This document shows positions 38,566 to 50,605 of a stretch of 64,000 nucleotides of DNA, in pieces (positions within the stretch are counted from its first letter, which is position 1; each line of letters begins with the position of its first letter). The notes under the pieces were generated by a model, which worked only from the letters and a program-made list of their open reading frames with translations, was not told where the DNA came from and made no database searches. Origin of the DNA: Spisula solida (lineage: Eukaryota; Mollusca; Bivalvia; Venerida; Mactridae); assembly GCA_947247005.1 (NCBI GenBank), contig OX365949.1, positions 3,172,001-3,236,000 of the forward strand, given 5' to 3'. The position numbers were made by a program, and so were the translations under genes.

Positions 38566-39120
38566 TCATGTTACTGTCTTATTGATAAGATGTTTTAGAT
38601 ACATACATTGAATTACTCACTTTCAATAGATATCCCAAACACAAAGAGTTTAATATCTATGACTGTAAACGACACGTGAGGGTATGTCACAACTTACAAA
38701 TTAGGAGTATGTTGACCTCTGAAAAAATAAACTTGTGTTGACTCAACATGTCTTTAAGTGCAATGATTGTGTATGTCTGTTTTAAATAAACCATGATTAC
38801 TTGACACACGTTTTGATACTGTACTTAGGTATGTCCCCAGACTTCATACTTTTACGTTTATTCCGAACTCTGACTTTTTCTAACGAAGAGGTACATGACT
38901 TGATTTACTTAAAGAATTTGAAAAATGAGCTTGATACATCTTTATAGTGGTCAAGAGATCGTTTCTGTATTCAGACATTTTTTTAAAAAAGTGTTCAGGA
39001 CTTCGTATACTTCCTATTATATGTACCTATACATATTCTTCTAGTTAAACGAGAAAAAGAAATGAACATACTTGGGCTAGCTGACGCTGCAATCTTGTTA
39101 AACTATAAAACTAGCTGCTC

Positions 39121-40399
39121 TATAGAGGTTGTACTATATTAGTATTCTGCGAAAGGAACATGTACTTTTTCTTTCCGTATAGGTCAGGATCAGGGCAACG
39201 TAACGTGTAACAAACCACAACACGTGTAATATTAGGTATGACTAAAATGTACTATATAACGGACACATCTTATCACGCAAATGAAAAGACTTCCGGATAA
39301 CACCAAGGCATAAACGACAGTCTATCGTATGACGGACAACAATTTAATTAGTTAATTGGTTGGCGCAAACGAACACTTCTATTTTATTTCATTTTGTAAC
39401 GAAATAACAATCTGGTTTAGTAGTACATGTATTACAGTTTATTTGCTTTCACAGCATCATTTTATTTACATATCATATGAGTCACATTTTAAATTAATTT
39501 GTATGCGAACCAATAAAGGAATCATATATACATACTGTATAATCATATATTTTCGTGGGTATAAAATTTCTAGGATTATGATAAATGCATCTTCGTGGTG
39601 TTGTTAATTCGTGGATTAAAGAACATGATAGGGTAAACCCATGTCTGACTTTATGAGGTCCAATAATCATGGGGATTAGATTTCGTGCTCGAGTTGTGTT
39701 TTTGTTAATATGTTTAATTATTGCAAAGGTTTCGTAATTACCTGAGCCAAAAATCATTTCAAAGAGTTAGTTCGCAAAAACACATATTTTATCGTCTTTG
39801 TTAGGTCACGTGATTTGTCACACTGATAAATGCATGTACTCACGCGATAGGCTACCACAACATAGGACAGTGAACTATTGACATCAGCATGACATGCTGG
39901 TATATCAATTATTATAAACCCTTCGTTTTTATGTCATTCAGTGGTATAAAACGGCCAATCCACGATCAACATTTTATCAATAGGTTTGTCAACATTTGAT
40001 ATTGACAATCTGTTATAGTATATGGTGTGTGTTAGAGATTTCTAAAATATATGACTCCGATTGAGAAAAGCAAGGAGTCAGTTGTTTAATACAATAATAG
40101 CCTTTCTGTAAATGCGAACAATTTCGATTGTGCTAAATATTTTTAAAACATAAAACCTAATTCTAAAACGTGAAACTATTTTGAACAGTGTATGTAAAGA
40201 ATTGATCAAATGGTGTAATTATAACAAACTTGTTAGAGTTACGTCTAATAACGTTTGAATGAAGTTTGCGAGGTTACACAAAGAGCGCTGAATAGGGACT
40301 CTACTTAAACAGCTGTAACTTCCTTAAAACTCTAGATATTAACACAATTTCATATGCATTTTGCTTCATGAAACTATTGAAAATCTCAAAATCAAACAG
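39121..40399. other. Spacer between copies C and D
   Basis: No gene is supported. Overlapping frames at 39356-39607 and 39494-39757 are unassigned and AT-rich. Nothing else is seen. Confidence 0.5.
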
Positions 40400-41465
40400 C
40401 AGTATGGTCAAAGTGGCCTCATTTCTTAACAATATTGCTGTATATGATTGTACAGACAATATCAAAAATTGTAGAGTGTCAATACGATTGAGTATATTAT
40501 GATTGACAAGGATACTATGTGATCAAATTATAGCAAAACACAATGCATTTTAAATATGGGACTTATTTTAATTCAATTAAACGAAGACTAATACCAAAAA
40601 TTCGGAAACGTGTATATAATATATATACAAAAATGACGCAAATAAACGCTTGCTTAACTGTTTGCAGACGTAGGATAGCAACACAACGTCACAGAAAATG
40701 TCAGTATCGCAAGCGATACCCAACGACTCCAGCGTAAGAGTGTCGGCCACTAAAATAACCGTTATGAAATATGTTCCGGATAGCTTGCTCCGCTACGTGT
40801 TCTCTAGATGCTCTTGGTAAATCTTCCGATTTCAAGTCTTGGCACCGACATTAAGTTGAACAAAAAAGGAAATATACACAGTAAAGCAGCTGTATGGAGT
40901 TCATTCGATATTATCTAACTGATATTAAAGAGACAGGCACCTATATTGTTTATCTCATTCATACATTGCCAGTGTTCAAGTTTCTGCAAGCCTTTTATAA
41001 CATAAACACCGCGATCTTCCATGTGAGAACAAAACACGGTACAATGTTCTCAAACGTGTGTGATATCAAATGCGCGAAAACGTAACGACGGCGGCTTATA
41101 AAACCCGTTATTTCTGACGTTGCAAGTTTCGACTCGTTAACTGTGGTAATGTGATAAAAAGAATCCGACACTCGTTATCTTCTATATCAACATTTCTTAA
41201 ACGAGTCTAGGAAACACAAGTTATTTTAGCGAGCTTGATAATTTGTTTTCGTGACGACGTTTCCAAAGACAACTCATGGCGTATCCTACATTTCTTTCAT
41301 TCGAACTGTTACATAGCATTTGGCACTCGACATTGACTTAAAATTGATATAGATGAGAGTTGTGACGAAGCAAGAACACAATACAAAGACCGATAGCAAT
41401 CTCCCTATAAGCACATTGTGTTCCATTGCGCTAAAATGATACGCAGACGATCGCATTCTTTGAGT

Positions 41466-41655
41466 CCAAAATAAGATCTAGAACTTGAGCATTTATGTTA
41501 CAACAGTAAATGATTCCAAAACATTGTCTAGAACCTGAGCGTTTATAGTTAGCCTGTAAGAGATTCCAAAATAGTGTCTTGAACTTTGACATGTATATGG
41601 TAGGCCAGTAAATGATTCCAAAACAAGGTCTAGATTTTGGACATTTATGGTAGGC
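41466..41655. repeat. 50-bp minisatellite, four units (copy D)
   Basis: This is the partner of the array at 31640. Units start TCTAGAACTTGAGC or close variants and differ from each other more than the C units do, which suggests that C was recently homogenised or expanded. Confidence 0.75.
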
Positions 41656-42914
41656 CGGTACACAATAAAAAAGAACCTTTATGCCAACGTTATATGCACA
41701 TCATGTAATATCTTATTTATCATTATCAATTTAAATTCACCGAGTTTAAGAATATAGGTGTACCGTCAGCAATACATTTGTGTATTATGAATGAGGTCAC
41801 GTGATATAAAATAGGTTTAAACTTTCTCACGAAGCAGATTCATTCAAGTTTTGTTGTATAGTTTTTGTTTGGATTTATCACATAATAAAATTAGATATTC
41901 CATTCAAATCTCTGTAACGTAAGATATATCACGACGACCATTTATTTAATACTTTTTATGCTACATTTCGCTTTAGGTGAATGCGTTCTTTTCAAGTGGT
42001 TTTATTCAGTAGATACAAAATAGGGTCGTGTGATTCACATGACTTTAATACGTTTGTGACTCACTTGCCCTAGACAGGGGTTGGAGTTGTTCTCCAACAC
42101 TATTGACAGATGTTGTTTTGAAAACTCTGTGGTAATATACAGATTTACATAAAATTCATCTAAAGCCAATTAGATATGCTCTAAAGATAAATATATACTA
42201 AAGAAAAATGATAATAAAGCGACATAAGGATTTATTAAAAATATAATTCATATTCTAAAACCGCAACAGTAGTCCGCAAGGCTTAGTCAGCTAGTAGTTC
42301 ATAAATGAATTACGGATGCTGTGAAATTTAACGCTAGCAATTATGAGATATATCAACTCACCACAGGAGTTCTTAGTTTTTGTACAAAAGTTTGTATAGA
42401 TAAAAGAGATGTTTTGATTCAGAAGGTCATGTGACATGTCCGCGTGGTCAGGTAGGTTAGTCATAGTTGCCCGGATGGCACGGTGAAGGTCAAACTTATA
42501 TTGTAACTATCTATTTTCGTGGACATATAAGAAGAATGTGGTTAAAAATGTGCTTTCCATGAATTCGTAAATGAGTGGGTGTTACAGTTTCAATGAAATC
42601 TTTGATGAGGGGTATACAGTTTTACACAAGTCGGTTGGTGACCTTTGTGTCTGTCAGTCGGTATACCAAACATTTTCCATTAGATAATGCAAGAGCCCTT
42701 GGATCATCAAACTTTGCATAAAGGTTTAAGAGTTGGAGGTCAGTGGATTAAAGGTGAAGGTCAGTTCGACATTCGACATGAATGGAAAGACCAACTGGCT
42801 TCCGACTAATAACTGAGAGACAGTTGGGCCTGGCATCTTCAAACTTTATCTGATGGTTGCCTCTGGTTGGTCACCAATCAGTAGTTTACCCTTATTGACT
42901 TTGAGGTCACAGTT

Positions 42915-43068
42915 GTTCCCTTGTTCACGGGGTGTATCTTTGTTTACAGGCGGTAACTTTGTTCACAGGGTGTGTCCTTGTTCAGAGAGTGTATCCTTGT
43001 TTCGAGGGTGTATCCTTGTTCACAGGCGTTACTTTTTTCACAGGCTGTATCTTTGTTCACAGGTTAGA
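42915..43068. repeat. ~19-bp minisatellite (D-expanded)
   Basis: About eight units of the form TGTTCACAGGGTGTATCTT follow each other, with lengths of 17-20 bp. Copy C has only one or two such units near 33625-33655 (GTGCACAGGCGGTATATTTG, then TTCACAGG). The plus-strand frame at 42853-43134 is a by-product. Confidence 0.75.
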
Positions 43069-43206
43069 CTTATAGTTATTCATGAGTTATTCCTTAAAGT
43101 AACTGACAACTTCCCCTATATGACTCAGATGTAGAACATATATGGCAAGATAATTGAAGATACGTAAAGTTAAAAATAAAAGGTAGGTGATATAATGTGT
43201 TAAGTC

Positions 43207-44685
43207 AAACGATTATATAAAGTCAGACAGGGAAGGCAGCACTCAACTTAACCAGCCGAGCAGAGAAAACATTAAACTCACACAAATCACTGAAAACACT
43301 GAAATCCCGCCCTGAAAGTCTGCCCCCTCAGTCACTCAAACTACAACGGAACGAAGCCATGTGACGAGAACACAACAACCGGACACCACACACCACAAGG
43401 ACTATCTACAACATATTTATATTTTGAAAGATACGAAGCAGCCTTGTGCTGGACAACGAAATTACAGAATGGCACATACAAAATGAACAAAGTTCAACAA
43501 AAAGGCACAATGGCGAAATATTTTTGTATTTTTACTATAAAGTGGACAATACATACATATAGGAAGGTTGGCCAAAGGGCTTCCGCCTTGGTACGGACAG
43601 CGACAAATGTCACTGGGGGCTTAAACGTTTTACAGTGCACCAAACCTCATACTTACCCGATAGACAACCGTATAGCACATTACAGTGTACATAAAAGTTT
43701 CCCGCCATGTAATGCCCTCTAACAAAAAGGCAACAGTGACAGGCAATAAAAGAATGTAAAACAGCAAACATTATATAAATAACGTCCATCGAGTAGCACA
43801 GAAAGTACTCAATAACCTATCAGAAGTCAGAGCACCAAGAGAGCAAAACATATCCTCTACCCAGAAAACGTTTTATAATCTTGATAAACACATCATGAAA
43901 GTGACCATGGCCCAAAATCTTTCGAAATTCGTATAGCACATCACCATAAAATTCAGGCGGAGACAGACCTTGTCGCAGAAGTGTCTTTAAATTAATACCA
44001 TATTTAGAAATGAGATCTGAATTACGTCTATAAAATTTTGCAAAAGTTTTACGAAGTTTATGGAAGCGATAGCCTTGTTGAGGTTACTTATTAGTAATAC
44101 AAAGATTTCGAGTATTAAAGTCTTCCACTCGAGAACAAGCTCTAGCAAAACGGATTAATTGAGAAGCGTAAACACCATATGAAGTTGACCGTGGAACTTC
44201 TCCATCCACGTGTGGGTAATTTACAGTATCGAAATTAAAATCATCTCTCTTGTCGTAAATTTTACTAACAATTTGACCTGCTTCTATTGCAAGATCGAGG
44301 TCTAGGAATGATGCGTGTATATCGGATGAATTAGCTTTGTTTAGTGTTAACTCGTCAGGATAAATTTCTATGATCTTATTCGAAAAATAAGGATTACCAA
44401 TATTTAAAATGTCATCAAGGTATCGGGAAGTATTATTAAAGCTGTAATTTCATCAGATTGGTGTTCGGGAGACAATTTTAACATGAAATCGCGTTCGTAA
44501 CAGTATAAAAAAAGATCTGCGACAAGAGGTGCAATTTGTTCCCATTGGAATACCGATAATTTGTCTATAAATGGTAGTGCCCTATGCATGTATTCGCGGG
44601 ACCAAAACTTGTCATATGGCCATGTAGGTTGCATTTAAATTTGTAAGTTCAGGTGAAGCCCCATTTACGGTGGTCCGGTATTCTG
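43207..44685 (-). mobile_element. Penelope-like element, 5'-truncated, inserted in copy D
   Basis: Copy C is continuous across this position (about 33755-33830), so the block is a D-specific insertion. On the minus strand it runs from the middle of the reverse transcriptase (near 44640) to a 3' tail (43715-43213) shared with 23222-23735, 24463-24556 and 17095-17190. A GIY-YIG endonuclease domain, found C-terminally in many Penelope-like elements, was not recognised. Its boundaries are good to about 20 bp. Confidence 0.8.
43815..44640 (-). pseudogene. Penelope-like reverse transcriptase fragment, frameshifted
   Basis: Three frames are needed to read it. GIPMGTNC is encoded near 44540; the next residues APLVADLFLYCYERDF are in another frame, consistent with a 2-bp loss. 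A second shift near 44445 restores FNNTSRYLDDILNIGN, whose YLDD is the catalytic motif C. Downstream are SFLDLDLAIEAG, YGVYASQLIRFARAC, RKTFAKFYRR and GLSPPEFYGDVLYEFRKI, which are characteristic of the family. At least one further in-frame stop follows TNK. The N-terminal fingers are missing. It is inactive. Confidence 0.85.
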
Positions 44686-46522
44686 TCTTGACTCTGGAAG
44701 GATGAGGGTACGATCCTAGACTGCGACATGTCAAAGTTGTTAACATGGTTCTGGTATAGCTCCCTTGCTTGATTGTTTACAATATAACTGATCATATTTG
44801 GATTACGAGGGTTTGAATTGTTCACATGACGTCGCATTAAACTTTAAAGAAACAGATTGGTTCAGAATTACGGTATATTGAAATAAGGTACACAACACTC
44901 TCGTGTTTCTCGCTGTATCACGAAGTCGGTTTTCGTCAAATCCTGAAATATGAGGTTTGACCTTCCAGCGACGATGTATATAGTCTAATATAATAATCTG
45001 TCAAATTTTGAATCAAATACGCATCTAACAATTAGTATAGTCAGGAGACTGGCATGCCTAACTTTTGCCTCAATCATTAGTATTTACCATATATTGTTTA
45101 ATACTTTGTCATTTTGAGAAAAAATCTCCGTTAAAGGCCGTGCCTTAGTTCACATTATATCCATGTAGACAAACAAGTAGAAACCTTGATGCACTAATGT
45201 ATGGGATTTATATACTTACAAGGTCTTCCAGTTAGTTTGATGTTGCTTTGATGTTGTTGTTCAATTGCTTGAGGTCTGTTTGTCATTTCAATAACATCAC
45301 TTGTGTCCCTGAAGAATATTTATAGTCACGATCTAGAATAAACACTTCACTTCATGCAAATTCAAAACATGCTCTTGTTTTATGAAATCATTATATAACA
45401 ATATTCCATTGTCTCCTAATTTGTTATTTATTCCAAATTTCAATTTCACGAGGTTACGTTAGGACAATGATAAAGAAAAGTATGAGTATGTATTCTAACA
45501 AGTCCACAAAAATGGTCTCAACTATGTGTTATTTTGCGTTTCATTTCATTATCTCCTTATACATGTTAAGTTAATAATTTGATTTTCAAAATATTTAATT
45601 CTAGTGTTCATTAAATTTTGTGGATTTAGGTAAAATACAATTTCATAAGATGATGAACTCGTGTATTGGAGGAAGAACCGCTGCAGCATATCAATCTCAT
45701 CACATCGATTAGGCCACGTGTTTCTACACAGCGTAGAGGCAAGGGAAATCACGGCCTATACATTTGATAACATTACATTTATGTGGTCATTAAACTTGAC
45801 CTCACATGTCTATTTATAGTTAAGGAATATTTTAGTTATCGCTGGTACAGTTCATGCATGTACAATAAACAAACATTTGCTATAAGATTGGCCTAAAACT
45901 TCTAGCATTGTAATTAATTAAAATGGATTTGTGCCAGAATAAGACATTGACATGCATCATATAATTAACAAAAAGCATGTGAAAGTGTCAAATATATGCG
46001 TATACACTTTGTATTGCAATATGTGATATAATATTATATGAACAAGAGGGCAGTTTTTAGTACACATACTCACACATCGTATCAAGAGTTTCAACGTGTA
46101 CATTATACAGAAATGCCAGAAAACCTTTCAGTAAACCGGACTTTCGATTCCGTCCGGACAGGATCAAAATGCACTTTTACTGCATTCATATTGTAGTAAT
46201 TAAATGTCAGTTGTACAATCATTCTTCATCATAAAACCCACAATTGTTTCAACTTTAACTGATGGGTCTAATAATCATGATAATTAAAATAATAAAATCA
46301 TAGTAGTTTTTATATTTTTATAATCTGAAAGGTGAACGCTTACATAAACATACATCTTCATTAAATATACACCGTAAACAAGATGGCTGGGCTCTATCTG
46401 CAGCCTTTGACTGACTTATCACCAATGATTTATTAGTGTAGTCTACTTAATATTCAGAAAAATTCAAATTTTACCCGTGAAGATTGTTAGTCATCAAGAT
46501 AAACAACAAGATCTAACGCAGT

Positions 46523-46888
46523 AGTATTATATAAATAACACATAGCTTCGAGGGTGACAGTAAAAATGTCAGCCCTCGGAAAGTACTGTTATTTATTTTA
46601 TTACCCCAAACTTTTTTCAGCGATTATCTACTGTAAACCAAGAAATTATTGTATGCAATATAATTTAGCAGAGCTCACATGTGGAAGAATTTGAAGAAAT
46701 GATAAGTAGCCATATTGGTTTTAGAAAGAAAATGTCACGTGACAAAAAAGTACTGTCAAAAAAGTACTATCACCCTGCTGACAGTAAATATTTTTTCAAT
46801 CACGTGGTATATTGATCCGCTTGATCGTAATAGTAAGAATACTACCTGTTTGTCTATGGGAAATTAACATTACAAAAAAGTGAGGGGT
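46523..46888. mobile_element. 365-bp foldback element in copy D
   Basis: Copy C is uninterrupted at the matching site (about 35597). The left part forms a hairpin (46531-46596): AAATAACA pairs with TGTTATTT, and inside it CGAGGGTGACA pairs with TGTCAGCCCTCG. TTATTACCCC (46599-46608) is inverted at the right end as GGGGTAATA. AGTACT and CTGTCA words recur in the middle. Flanking TAT/TATA suggests insertion at an AT-rich target. No coding capacity. Confidence 0.6.
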
Positions 46889-47464
46889 AATATATCATAA
46901 TAACGTTGAAAAGAGATGACACGCCGGTTGTTATTACGGAGAAGTTTCAAGCTACTTTGATGGAACGTCAGCATGTTTCTTTACAAGGGGTCACATTCAC
47001 ACGACCAGTCATTGTACCTTACTCATATTTGGTACAGATTTATTGAAACTACGATGATGTTGATTGATATACGAACTCAATTGTGAAAAACAATTTTAAA
47101 AAAGTACTTATATTGAGCACGACACCTTGTTCCTAACCGTATATTTGATTGTATGTATTTTAGGTATTATATTATTGTCAAAATTGGGTTAGTGACGTGG
47201 GTGAGAAAGTTTGGCAAGGCGAAGGAATTTCCGCAGCCGAGCCGGATAAACATTTACTTTAACCACATCACAAATCTATTATTCAATTTATCCAGTCACT
47301 AAATCTGTTTCGCAAGGGGGTCAAACTCGGGTAACGTCATGTTTTTTTCAGTGACGTCATAATAAACAACGACGTCAGTCATCTTGATAAACGTCAAGAC
47401 TTTAGACCCAGGTAAGTCGTACAAAAATCGACCAAAACATCAGTTCATCTAGGATAGGAAAACC

Positions 47465-47550
47465 TCATCCCCGGGTACGGAATTTCAACCGGCGACTCTC
47501 ATACAAAAAGCAGTCCGTCAGTTCACATGTTCAGCTGACGGTTTAACAGA
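47465..47550 (-). other. tRNA-like relic (copy D)
   Basis: This is the partner of 36150-36236, with the same GTCGCCGGTTGAAATTCC type T-arm word on the minus strand. The two have diverged at several positions. It is not a functional tRNA. Confidence 0.35.
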
Positions 47551-48539
47551 AGGCAAATGGTCAGGTAACCTAATAGAGCAAATGTTTAGGCACCGTGTTA
47601 TCCGAAGTGACTGGATATATGTGCGCTGATGCACGTTGTGCAAGTTCAAATAAAGGTCAGTTATGTTCATTAGCCTTCGCCACGAGAGTACGTACACGCA
47701 GAGAAAAAAACCCAGTTTTCCATTTTCTTGCTAAACGCCAAGCCAGGAAAGTACTGGTACCATTTTTGTTTCGTGTTTTGGAGTAGACATCAGGTGGGAC
47801 TGTTTCAGAAAAAAGCAATGGTGGCGAATATTTCATGAACACTGTTGTGCACATATCTTTGGACATTACAGGTTGTATTTAGAAACCAATATCTGTTCTG
47901 CATCGTAAAATAAAATGAGATATATAGTGTAAAGAAAAGTATGTATGTGAACAACACGGCTCTGTTTCGTTTCGAATCAACTTCAAATATTAATGTAGTA
48001 CAGTTAAATTTGAGAATACATTTGCATATAAACAGTGTTCTTAGTTTACCAGGATGTCGCTTGGATTAAAAGTCTAGAACCTGTTACCCAACAATCACTA
48101 ACCCGCGGATACTTTAACATAATGAAAGCAATTCTTTTTAACCTTTAATCAGGACAAAATCTCTATTTTGTTCGGTGAACATACATTTTAATTATACATC
48201 GTTAAAGTTTTATGCTTAGGCACGCGTCAGAAGTTGCTTAAACTTGTAGTTACAACAAGTCACAAATTGTAACACTTGTCTGTAACATGGTGACATAGTT
48301 TTGACAGGGTTTAATTTATTTTCACAAACGTTAAAATACATGCGTTTTATATATGACTAATATCTCACACTTGCTTAAGTACGTAACGGCTGTGAGTTTA
48401 TTGTGTCGTTTCATAATGGACATTTACCTCCTTTACAGAGTACTTATACAGTAAAAGTGAATATAGATAGGCTTCTTATGAAATAATTGTTTGTGTCGTC
48501 GTCAAAAGTAAAAATAAAGTTATTGATGTTAGTTTTATG

Positions 48540-49020
48540 CGCCTATAATGTAAGTATTGAGGTAGGTTTTGTGCGCCAAGTTTTGTGCGCCTATATGTAA
48601 TTATTGAGGTAAGTTTTGTGCGCCTATAATGTAATTATTGAGGTAGGCGCCTATAATGTAATTATTGAGGTAAGTTTTGTGCGCCTATAATGTAATAAAT
48701 GAGGTAGGTTTTGTGCGCCTATAATGTAAGTATTGAGGTAGGTTTTGTGCGCCAAGTTTTGTGCGCCTATATGTAATTATTGAGGTAAGTTTTGTGCGCC
48801 TATAATGTAATTATTGAGGTAGGCGCCTATAATGTAATTATTGAGGTAAGTTTTGTGCGCCTATAATGTAATAAATGAGGTAGGTTTTGTGCGCCTATAA
48901 TGTAATTATTGAGGTAGGTTTTGTGCGCCTATAACGTAATTATTGAGGTAGGTTTTGTGCGCCTATTACGTAATTATTGAGGTAAGTTTTGTGCGCCTAT
49001 AATGTAATTATTGGGGTACG
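48540..49020. repeat. 34-bp minisatellite with internal 176-bp duplication
   Basis: The unit is GTTTTGTGCGCCTATAATGT plus AATTATTGAGGTAG. About thirteen full or partial units are present. A block of several units starting at 48549 is repeated at 48725, including its shortened units (GGTAGGCGCC and GCGCCAAGTTTTGTGCGCC). Copy C has one unit-like sequence at about 37853-37885 (ATGTAATCATTGAGGTAAG), the likely seed. Confidence 0.9.
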
Positions 49021-49146
49021 TTTTTTGTGCTTATCTTAAAAAGATAACAAATATCCGTGTCAACAGGGACAATGTCGTGTCGCACTTATCTTCAGCTTAG
49101 AGGAGCGAATAAATCTATGTTCAGTTTGATGGTATTTAGGTCATCC

Positions 49147-49459
49147 AAATAGCGTCCTCGGGCTGGTAAGTTTTGAGCTCATAAATGAAAAGAAAACAAT
49201 GTTTCACTTTATTTTTTGCTCGAAAAAAAGCCTTGAAATTGCATGCGTAAATCCCGAGCCTAACATTTACATTTCGCCCATTGAAATTCCAGTGATTTAA
49301 TTGACACTTTATTGTCTAAAATTGACAATTTAAAATTAAGTCATTTTATACATTTCACATAATTTATAGTACATAATAAGTTTGTTTTTCTCTTCTCGGT
49401 TCGTGTGCTTTTTCTGGAGGGTAGATTGGTTTTGCGAAAAGGAGTTGACGCTAAACAAA
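49147..49459. mobile_element. 313-bp MITE-like element, copy 2
   Basis: The ends match copy 1 at 12262-12575: AGCGTCCTCGGGCTGGTAAG on the left and TGACGCTAAACAAA on the right. The length differs by one base. Copy C is continuous at this place (about 37985-38035), so this is a D-specific insertion. The plus-strand frame at 49382 spans its right end and is not a gene. Confidence 0.65.
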
Positions 49460-50605
49460 AATAAAATTTTGAATGGCCTTTTATTTCATACAGATCGACG
49501 GGATGTCCTTATAAATAAAACTTATCTCTTGTATTTGCGTAACCCACTTATATCTACTTCACGTGATACGATCCATTCATTTATGCAAAGAATGTGATCG
49601 AGTAAACAAAAAATCAAAACGTAAACATTTAATTATGTCATTGAAGGACACTAAAAACAATGTGCCTTTAAAAGATACTCGCGCTAAAAAATCCGGAAAT
49701 AAATACTAGCCTAACAATGCGCTGAACACGTGGCCTGTATACTAGTAATTGGACGCATGTTTCTAAAATATATATTGGAACTAACTAGTCTAATAATGTA
49801 AAACACTTGAACAGAAGTACATTTGGTCGATATAGTTTCAGGCAGGAGTGGTCGTAGGTTTGTATAGCATCATTACGGGCCGCCTTTGTGAAACTATAAG
49901 ATGAGCCTGACGTGACCAGTATGATGCACGCACGCGAACATATCCTCATGGGACTCCTCTTATTGTTCAGATTGTTAAGATAGTTAAGATACATACCTTC
50001 AATTACTCACTTTCAATGAACGTCCATCCCGAACACTAGAGGTTAATATGTGTGACTGTAAACGTCACGTGAGGGTGTGTCACAACTCACCAACCAAGTA
50101 GGAGTATGGTGAACTCTGAAAACATAAACTTGAGTTGACTCAAAATAACTTAAAGTGCAATGATTGTGAATGCATTACGAAATCTATTATATCTCTGATT
50201 TTGAATACATCGGCATTTCTTGACATACGTTTTGATAATGTACTCAGATGTGTTCACTTTATAAGAACATACATAATTTTATATGCGCCAGTATCAGTGG
50301 TGATGGCGCATATCAAAATACAAAATACTGAAATTAACTCCAAAGAAACTATTCCCGGACTACATACTTTTACGTTCATTCCAAAATAATTTTAAAAAAT
50401 GAGCATACTACATCCTTGAAGTGGTCATGACATCGTTTTTGTCGTTAAACATTTTTTAAAACAGTGATCAGAGCTTGGTATACTTACTATTATATGTACC
50501 TATACATATCCTCCAAGTAAAACGAGGGAAATAAATGAACATTTGGGGCCAGCTGACGCTTCAACCTTGTTTAACATAGATTAAACTATAAAACTGTCGG
50601 AATTA

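Larger units (their letters stand above)
30800..39120. repeat. Copy C of an 8-10 kb head-to-tail duplication
   Basis: Order and orientation match copy D throughout: 30860/40430, 32000/41730, 32190/42065, 33690/43115, 35400/46330, 36900/48210, 38100/49560 and 39070/50540. Divergence is moderate. C-only blocks include about 33100-33620, about 37022-37170, SINE-related DNA at 37345-37856 and a hairpin-rich 140 bp at 38420-38565. No host gene was found. The frame at 33200-33415 opens with GTG, lies in a C-only block and has only a hydrophobic C-terminal stretch, so it is not called. Confidence 0.85.
40400..50605. repeat. Copy D of the 8-10 kb head-to-tail duplication
   Basis: It follows copy C in order and orientation. 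It is longer because of D-only gains: a 19-bp minisatellite, a Penelope-like insertion, about 150 bp near 45030-45185, a 365-bp element (46523-46888), a 34-bp minisatellite and a 313-bp MITE. The flanks of each gain are continuous in C, which makes most of them later insertions rather than losses from C. No host gene is recognised. Confidence 0.85.

Noticed and set aside
43444..43722. 92-codon plus-strand frame
   Set aside because: It is antisense to the Penelope-like 3' tail and has no independent support.
48540..49020. Possible CRISPR-like array
   Set aside because: The units are contiguous tandem repeats without unique spacers, the surroundings are eukaryotic, and the same holds for the arrays at 31640, 41466, 42915 and 56630.
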